DNA of 10,785 nt from Polyrhizophydium stewartii (Eukaryota > Chytridiomycota > Chytridiomycetes > Rhizophydiales): the NCBI GenBank assembly GCA_027604665.1, contig JADGIZ010000636.1, positions 1-10,785 of the forward strand, read 5' to 3'. This document shows, piece by piece, positions 1 to 6,256 of the stretch (position 1 is its first letter; each line of letters begins with the position of its first letter). A model generated the notes under the pieces. That model worked only from the letters and a program-made list of their open reading frames with translations. It did not search any database and was not told the DNA's origin. Made by a program: the position numbers and the translations under genes.

Positions 1-1826
1 CCCTCGAACAGCCGCCCGCCGTCCCCCTCAGTCACACAGAGCCCTCGCCGCCAGTGGCTGATCTCGCCCCGCCGCCCGCTGCCGCCATCGCCAACACTTT
101 CGTCCTAAGCGAGGCGGACCACCAGGTCCTCGACATGCTCAACTCGCTCCTGATGCCCACCCATGTGTCTGCGATGGCGCATGTGCCTCCGATGACCGAA
201 GGAGCCTCGGCCCTGAGCTCGGCGCTGGACACGCCCGCCATGATCGCCACCCCCATGGCCTCGACCGGCCCAGATGCGCCCCATAACCCGTTCGGCATAT
301 CCGACGACCCCCTTGCCGGTGAGACGTGCGGCGCTTGGCTCGCCTCGTCGCGCCTTGGCTGACGCTTCGAGATCCAGATGCATTTGGCCAGTTCCAGAGC
401 ATGATCTCCAACGCTTCAGCTCAGGCTAACCCCGACTCGCGGCGCCGCAACAGCGCCGTCAATCACCTCGACGTCAATGACAGCGTCGCCAGCCTGCTAT
501 CTGCCATCACGACTGCCGCCTCTCAAGGCCAGGATCAGACTGCGGCATTTTCCGTCGCCGGCTTCCTGTCCTCTGTCCTCCAGGGCACCGCCGACGACAA
601 CCAGCTGTCCGCTCAAACCACTACATCGCGTGCTGTTCTGACCTCGGATCGTGCAGACTCCAACGCGACCGCCGTTGACAAGGCTCAGCGCAAGTCGCCC
701 GCCCACGACAGGCCAGGCGAGGCTACTTGGTCCCGCGGCACGTTCTACTTGAAGAACCCGGGCCTGCCGATCTGCATGAAATTCAACGAAGGCTTCTGCT
801 CCGGCCGCGGCTGCACCCTTGAGCACACCTGCACCCACTGTGGCGCACGTGGCCACGGAATGGTGCGCTGCCGCTTCAAGCCGCCGACATGCGTCAACTG
901 GAACAGGGGATCGTGCACAAAGACTCCGTGCTATGACATTCACGTGTGTCTGATCTGCCACCGCAACCACCCGAGCAAGGACTGCAACATGCTCTTTGAC
1001 AACAGGGTCCTCAAGCTCTACCAGACCTGCTGCGTCAACTACAACGCGTCCAAGAGCTGCGGCGTACCTTGCCGTGAGCACTCCGCGTCTCTGCCCCTTC
1101 TCTTGTCTCGGCTAACGCCTTGCAATCTGCGTGCTTGCGGCCGCGCGCAGTCCAGAATAAGTTGCATCGGTGCATGCGTTGCGCGTTTGAGCATCGCAGC
1201 AACACGTGCCCGCGCCATATCGACGCGAGCGCGGCACTCCCGCCCACGGTGATGAAGCAGGTGCCGCCCGAGATGGGCATGGCTGCATTTGAGCCTGCCC
1301 AGTCTTCCTCCTCGAAGCGCGGCCCAGACCAAGAGGCGCACAATGGCATGGCATCTAATGACGCAGAGTCGGCTCAAAAGCGCCCGCGCACCAGCTCGCC
1401 GCAGCAGCGCGCCGATGCCAGCTTAAAGGACGACGACCGCGTCAGCATCAAGCAAGGCTCTCCGGCTCGTCACTCGTCAAACCCGGAGGGCCCGCAGGCT
1501 TCCGAGGGAGCATATATAAGACCAAGCGACAGCTTCCGCCGCAGCCAGATTCCATGCAAAAAGTGGCTCAGCAACAGCTGCGGCTTTGGGAGCAAGTGCT
1601 GGTTCATGCACGGATGTGAAATTTGCCGCAATTTTAATCACAAGGCGTCTGAGTGCACCAAGTCGCTTTCATCGCGGATCGGCGATCGCCTGCGCGACCA
1701 TGAACGCGACCGCGACCGCGACAGAAGCCGCGACCGCGACCGTGAACGCGACCGTGAATATGACCGCGACCGCGATCGTGACCGCGATAGAAGCCGCGAC
1801 AGAAGTCGCCCCGAGAGCCGCAGCTA

Positions 1827-1857
<31 letters not shown>

Positions 1858-1875
1858 GAGCGATCGCGCCGCTGA
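1..1875 (+). CDS. Zinc-finger protein with four CCCH-CCHC modules and RS/RD tail (5' partial)
   Basis: Exons run from the window edge to 318, 378-1073 and 1151-1875 (TGA stop). The frame is open to the left edge, so the true start is missing. Introns 319-377 and 1074-1150 have GTGAGA and GTGAGC donors and CTGAC and CTAAC branch sites, and both are phase 1. The visible protein is 578 residues. Residues 1-237 are Ser/Ala/Asp-rich with no recognised domain. Four zinc modules follow (about 238-270, 277-308, 324-357, 473-506). Each is close to C-x7-C-x4-C-x3-H-x-C-x2-C-x4-H-x4-C, a CCCH finger fused to a zinc knuckle. A basic KRPR cluster lies between modules 3 and 4 and could be a nuclear signal. 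Residues 515-578 are Arg-Asp, then Arg-Ser dipeptides, as in splicing-related SR-like proteins. RNA binding in the nucleus is inferred from domain type; I do not recognise an orthologue. Confidence 0.85.
773..1656 (+). repeat. Four tandem composite zinc-binding modules (coding repeat)
   Basis: Module positions are 773-871, 890-985, 1031-1073 joined to 1151-1209, and 1555-1656. Spacings between Cys/His ligands are 7-4-3-1-2-4-4, 7-4-3-1-2-3-4, 8-3-5-1-2-3-4 and 7-5-3-1-2-4-4. The first three units are separated by only 6-15 residues; the fourth follows a linker of about 115 residues rich in Ser, Pro and charged residues. All eight ligand positions are kept in all four modules. The third is complete only after removing intron 1074-1150, which independently supports that splice. 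Confidence 0.85.
1690..1872 (+). repeat. Low-complexity Arg-Asp then Arg-Ser coding repeat
   Basis: Imperfect repeats of CGCGAC encode runs of Arg-Asp with interspersed Arg-Ser and Arg-Glu. They pass at about 1800 into an Asn-Arg-Ser/Arg-Ser tract that ends at the stop codon. The block resembles the charged low-complexity tails of RNA-processing proteins. The same DNA read in other frames gives meaningless Ala/Thr-rich or Ala/Val-rich peptides. Confidence 0.85.
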
Positions 1876-2314
1876 AGGATCTGTGCGGCCGTCAAATGCC
1901 GAGACCATCAACAAATACCAGAAAGCCCATCATCCGCGAAGCGACACCAGACCGATGCAAAGTGCACGCAGCACCGCCATAACTCAAGCAACCCTACTCT
2001 TTTTCGTCTTCTTCTTTTTCTATCTTTCTTCTCGCTTATTCAACCTGTGCGCTTTTTCACAGATGAATCAGCTGCTTCTGCCGTCTTGCGTCGATCGACC
2101 GGAACAGAATCAAGCAGGTGTCAGAGATTCCCGCCCTCGCACTGGGCACAGGTCCTTGGCTGTCAGCATCTGCGGCAGCCGCAGCAAGAGCAGCCACTCC
2201 GAGTCTAAATCGCGTTGGGCCGAGTCTTGATGCAAGTCGGCAATCTCGTTTTGGCCCCGATCAAGTGCCTGGTACGCGCGGTGGAAATAAAAACCGGCCT
2301 TTCAAGACCCATGT
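1876..2314. other. Convergent 3' intergenic region, no gene seen
   Basis: This 439-base stretch lies tail-to-tail between the zinc-finger gene and the RCC1-like gene. It holds a pyrimidine-rich tract at about 1996-2041 and an AATAAA near its right end. Open frames here lack sensible composition. It is best read as the 3' untranslated regions of both neighbours. Confidence 0.6.
2286..2291 (+). promoter_or_regulatory. Candidate AATAAA polyadenylation signal
   Basis: An exact AATAAA on the + strand lies 411 bases after the zinc-finger gene stop and 24 bases before the opposing RCC1-like stop codon. If it is used, the zinc-finger transcript would end inside the 3' end of the RCC1-like gene. Many fungal genes do not need this hexamer, so its use is uncertain. 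Confidence 0.35.
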
Positions 2315-4246
2315 TCATTTCTTGACAGAAGATGGACCTGAAATTGCAGCTGCAGATTCGTCTGCATCTGCCCCGTGCACGTCATCGGCAACAACAAAGT
2401 GGTGGCTCCAGCCGCCGCCAATGGCGACAGCGCCGTTAAAGGTGCCCCGCGTTTCGATAAAGCCGCCCACGAGCGCATCGAGCAGCGTGCGCCGCACCAT
2501 CGAAGCAGCCCTGGCAACCTCGGCCGGATCCGGCTTTGGGTCAATCAGCCACGACCACGCGCTCTTGGGTTTTGGTTTGGGCGGATACACGGCCGTCCAC
2601 TGGTAAACGGTGCCGCTCTTTCCAATCGCGAGCGCGGCAAGGGGCGATGACACGGACATGGCCACGATCGGCTCGGGCAAGTCAAGCGTCTGTGCGGTCG
2701 GTGTCAGTGAGGATGCGGATGGGTTGGTGTCGCCAACGACATGCGTGACGTCGACGGTGCCGTTTTCTGCCGTTGCAAAGACACACGTAGTCAGCAGCGT
2801 TGAAACGTTAGCCCCGCACTCAGTCAAGCTTCCGCCACGGCCAAGACGACCGCCACGGTCACAAAGAGGCATGCACGCTTCGGGGCCAACGCACCACGCA
2901 GAACCACAACCGCGCCATCGACCAAGAACAAGCTGCGCGGAAGCGACATGCGGCCCATCAGATCGTCGACGACGCCAATGAGTGGGACAGGCGCCTCGCC
3001 CGCATTCACAACGTCAATCTTTTCAAGCTCGGCGTGGTACGGCGGCGTCTCGGGCTCGAAGTTCTGGACGCGGCGGGCCGGGTGCGATCCGAACACGGCG
3101 AACACGGGCCGCCCGTCGACGCGCGATGTGCCCGCGACCGCCATCATGTGATACGAGCCGTCGACATGCGTTGTGGTCGCGAGGTGCTCCGCGGTCGGCA
3201 GGCGCACGGGGGCCGTGGACTTGACGCGCTTGGCGCCGTCCTCGGACGCGTCGTAGTGACCCCAGACGAACACCTCGGTCGGCGGGCCAGGCTCGGCTGC
3301 GGCGGCTGCGGCCGGGGCAGGGGACGCAGCGGTCTCGGAGGCGGTGGCGTCCGTTGGTTCGGGCGTCGTCGCCGCTGGCGTCGCGGGCTTGGACGCCGTT
3401 GCGAACGACAAACCTTGCCTCGCGTGCACGCTGTGGATCCGCAGCGGCTCTGGCTCCATGAAGCTCTTGATGGCGTGCGGCCGCGAGTCAAAGACCTCGC
3501 TGCCGTGGCCGAGGATGCCGGCGCCCCTACGCAGAGCAGAAGCATCAGCAACGCCAGTTCCCCTTCGCTTGTCTCTGAATAGGTCCCATGCCCGCCGACA
3601 CACACGCAAGGTGATCTCCAACACGCACCAGGTGAACACCTTGCCGCTTTCGGCGAGGGCAATGTTGTGAAAGTCGCCGCATGAGAGAGCCGTGATGCTT
3701 TCGTCCTTGAGGTTCTCGTCGAGCCAGCGCGGCTCCCAGACGACCTCCTCGTCATCGGTCGAGAAGAGCGCACTCTGGAGCTCGGGGAAGTACCCGGCCT
3801 GGCCGAAAAAGTTGGATCCCCACATGTGGATTTGGCCCTGTCCTTCGACGTGCACCAGAGCAGCCGAGTGGAACACGCCGCCCGCCACGCACGAGACTGG
3901 GGCGTCCAAGTGCGGACGTGGGTGCAAAGGCGGGCGCCGATGCATGTGCGTGTCAGTGCTGCGGGCAGCGGGCTGTTTGGCCAGGCGGGTGCATGCGCAC
4001 CCTGCTTGCCGCGCAGGTCGGGGATCGGCGCTGGCGTTGCCTGCTCGCAGGTGTGGACGAGGCCGAGCTGGCCCTCGCTGCGCGCGAGCCGCCAAGAGCC
4101 GGTCAGCGTGAGGCAGAGGCGGGCGGCCACTGTGCGGTGAACATGCGGCGGCGGACACACCTGCCGACGCCCCACGCGAGCGTCGAGAGCGGCCGCAGCG
4201 CAGCGCCGCGGAGGCGGGATGTCGACCAGCGCAAGGCGCTCAGCAT
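2315..4246 (-). CDS. RCC1-repeat protein, putative mitochondrial (RCC1L/Fmp25-like)
   Basis: Five exons in transcription order: 4246-4161, 4077-4001, 3896-3629, 3526-2895 and 2766-2315. They total 1515 nt, giving 504 residues. The introns have GTGTGT, GTGCGC, GTGCGT and GTGCGT donors. Residues 1-24 are rich in Arg, Leu and Ser with no acidic residue, typical of a mitochondrial presequence. RCC1-type blades follow: AWGVGSEGQLGL (about 24-35), a GGxxHSAAL...WGSNxxGQAG blade (about 55-92), and CGDFHNIAL...VFTWGAGILGHG (about 120-152). A Pro/Ala/Thr/Glu-rich insert at about 190-235 precedes weaker blades with VFVWG and TVYQW motifs. The splice at 3628/3527 rebuilds the canonical FTWGAG, and that at 4000/3897 rebuilds GKQVSCVAGG. 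Known RCC1L and Fmp25 act in mitochondrial translation or respiratory assembly; assignment to that group rests on presequence and length. The last donor could instead be 2897, replacing Arg-Glu by Gln. Confidence 0.85.
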
Positions 4247-4435
4247 CCAGACGAGAGGCACGCAAACAGCGATTTGGCACCCGCCGACCCTGCTGGCCTG
4301 CGTCCCGCTGCCTGCGGTGGTGCAGAGGCATCGCCCGTGTGCACGGCTGAATGCAGCACGTTCATCCGCGGCACGCCGTCCCGGTGCGCTCGCCCGCCCG
4401 AGATCGGGCTTGCCGCCACAGCCGCCAACCACCAC
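4247..4435. promoter_or_regulatory. Head-to-head (bidirectional) promoter region
   Basis: Only 189 bp separate the start codons of the minus-strand RCC1-like gene and the plus-strand SGNH hydrolase. No TATA box is evident. Both promoters and both 5' untranslated regions must lie here or overlap the genes, so shared control is likely but not shown. Confidence 0.55.
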
Positions 4436-5304
4436 ATGCACGCCATCGAGCTCGACCAGATCCTTCTCTTTGGCGACTCGCTCACGCAGGTCTGCTGCCC
4501 GACCCGCCGCCCGACTCGCCGCCCGCCGCCACCGTTGCTGCCTGCAGTGTGCGACTCCCCAGCGATCTGACGCCACTCCTTGTGCTCGTGCAGCGTGGGT
4601 TCAGCACCAAGTTCGACGGCCGCGCAGCTGGCCGACGCCTACGTGCGCAAGCTCGACGTCGTCAACCGCGGGTTCTCCGGGTACAACACCGACTGGTGCC
4701 GGCTGCTGCTTCCGTCCGTGCTGGCCACAATCCGGCCGACGCCGCGGGTGCGCATCCGCCTAGTGACGGTGCTCCTCGGCGCCAACGACGCGGCCGACGC
4801 CGTCATCAAGGCGCAGCAGTCCCGCTCGAGCGATACCGCGCGAACCTCGACGCCATGCTGGCCCTGCTGCGCGCGGAGCTGCCCGACGCCCGGGTGGTCC
4901 TGATCACGCCGCCGCCCGTCCACAACAGCAGGGCGCGCGAGATGAGCGACTCGCGCTCCGCCGAGCGCACCACAGCACTCGTGGCGCCGTACCGCGCAGC
5001 CTGCTTCGCCCTGGCCGCCGCGCACGGCGTCCAGTGCCTCGACACCTGGGATCTGTTCCTCGGGCCGGGCTTTGACGTCAACGACATCCCTGCGCTCGAG
5101 CAGCGCCTCGATCCGATACTCGAGGACGGCGTTCATTTCGGCGCCGCGGGCAACTCGGCCCTATTTGAGGGCCTCGTGCGGCTGATCAAGCGCGAGGGGC
5201 CCGAGCTCGACCACGAGACGATGCCCCAGCCCGTCGAGTTCTGGAACCTGGTCGATCCCGCGCGCGCTGACGAGACCATCTTCGCCCATGCTCGCCGAGA
5301 CTGA
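4436..5304 (+). CDS. IAH1: SGNH/GDSL hydrolase, isoamyl acetate esterase-like, with apparent frameshifts
   Basis: Exon 1 is 4436-4489, from the only in-frame ATG, and encodes ILLFGDSLTQ, the GDS nucleophile block. Intron 4490-4593 has donor GTCTGC, a CTGAC branch and a CAG acceptor. Exon 2 is 4594-5304. Conserved blocks are LADAYVRKLDVVNRGFSGYN, the oxyanion-hole GANDA block, and DGVHFGAAGN carrying the Asp and His of the catalytic triad. The family hydrolyses acetate esters such as isoamyl acetate, probably in the cytosol. The blocks are not in one frame. Near 4624 the frame moves after FDGR to QLAD, and near 4818 it moves back: one base is missing from a family-like QHVPLERY (CA then GTC). 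The shifts cancel, so translation as given stays open but is scrambled for about 65 residues, including the GAND block. Either the sequence has two indel errors or the gene is damaged. An acceptor at 4627 would remove the first shift but not the second. Confidence 0.75.
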
Positions 5305-6256
5305 TGAACGCATGTTCCTTGTGGAGCGCGTGTGTGCTGCTGTGCTGCGCTGCGGTGTGGATGGTGTGTCGGTCTGTGCGCATATGTATGCCCGAGGTGC
5401 AACTATTGATGCACCGCGCCGAATGAGAGAAGGGAGAGTCCAGCGAGATCTCGAGCGCCGTAAAGTTTCTTTTTCCCCTCCATCTGGGATGGACCTTGGC
5501 GCCAGCGCTGGCGCAGGCGCAGGCGATCATTCGCGGTCGGGCTCGGCCGCGCCAAAGAGCGCATCCAAGGCCCATCTCTCGGCCAAGGCGCGGCACTCTG
5601 CGGCGGGTGCGTGCTGGCGCGGGCGTGGCTCCCCCTACCTCCGTGTCCAATACCGATGCAGAACCCGCACCGCCCCTGCCACTGCGGCTCTCGTTGCTGC
5701 CGTTACGGCTGCTACGGTCGTGGCTCCTTCGACGACAAGAACGACGGCGACTGCAACGACGACGCATGTTTGCGCTTTTGGCGGCACATCACGTCGTATC
5801 TGGGCCGGCGTTGCTGGTTTTGAGGATGGCGCCATCTTCGTAGGATGTGAGGCAGCATCCTGTGCCGCAACAGCCGCACGGGGGACGCCCGTGGCCAGCC
5901 AAGCTGTCTCGAGGATGCCGCGCGTCGCTCGCCGTCGTAACGGCTGCCCGAGGGTGCCGTGTCGCGGCCGAGTGTCGGCCCAATGCTGCGCTGAATCCGA
6001 GCCGGGCTGTCCGCCTAGGGACTTGCCGCTTGCGCGCAACGTCGATGTTGCGTAAGGCTATCCAGCTCTCGTCCTTGCCCACGGCCCCCACGATCGTGGT
6101 CGTGGTCAGAGTCAACAGATCGAGAAGCACACCCATCCGCATCGGGCCTCGCCTCCGCGTCGCCACTCGGCCCTGTCCAATCGTCGATCGTCTCCCCACT
6201 TCCATCTCCCCTTGGCCCACCTGGAGGCCTTGTCACGCCCAACGCCTCGTGCTGAC
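5305..6256. other. Unassigned interval, possible uncharacterised gene
   Basis: These 952 bases lie between the esterase stop and the kinase start. Several stretches look coding-like by third-position GC and composition, but no single model holds. On the minus strand, 6136-6020 opens with MGVLLDLLTLTTTTIVGAVG, a hydrophobic N-terminus. A second open frame runs 6014-5712 in another frame. A third ends at 5527 with ALAERWALDALFGAAEPDRE. On the plus strand, 5611-5823 gives a Cys-rich, Asp-rich peptide. A spliced minus-strand gene running 6136 to 5527 would fit the alternating gene order, but I could not find joins with good donors and branch sites. The promoter of the kinase gene must also lie near its right end. 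Confidence 0.3.
5499..5514. repeat. 16-bp perfect palindrome
   Basis: GCGCCAGCGCTGGCGC is an exact inverted repeat with no spacer. A second one, GATGGCGCCATC, lies at 5825-5836 in the same unassigned interval. They could be binding sites for dimeric factors or chance in GC-rich DNA. Confidence 0.5.

Noticed and set aside
1511..1520. TATA-like CATATATAAG
   Set aside because: It lies inside coding sequence between zinc modules 3 and 4, with no gene start downstream that would use it.
773..1656. Retrotransposon Gag-like nucleocapsid (CCHC knuckles)
   Set aside because: No protease, reverse transcriptase, integrase or terminal repeats nearby. The gene has spliceosomal introns and an RS tail, fitting a host RNA-binding protein.
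1586..2230. Plus-strand open frame of about 210 codons overlapping the zinc-finger gene end
   Set aside because: It is the RD/RS repeat read in another frame, giving Ala-Thr runs, and continues into untranslated sequence.
3034..3582. Plus-strand Arg/Gly-rich open frame
   Set aside because: It is antisense to the RCC1-like exon 4, whose protein has family motifs; the plus reading is low complexity without motifs.
5611..5823. Cys-rich plus-strand peptide with a DDKNDGDCNDD run (EF-hand-like look)
   Set aside because: No signal peptide, no good start context, no full 12-residue EF loop; competing minus-strand frames are equally plausible. Left only as a note in the unassigned interval.
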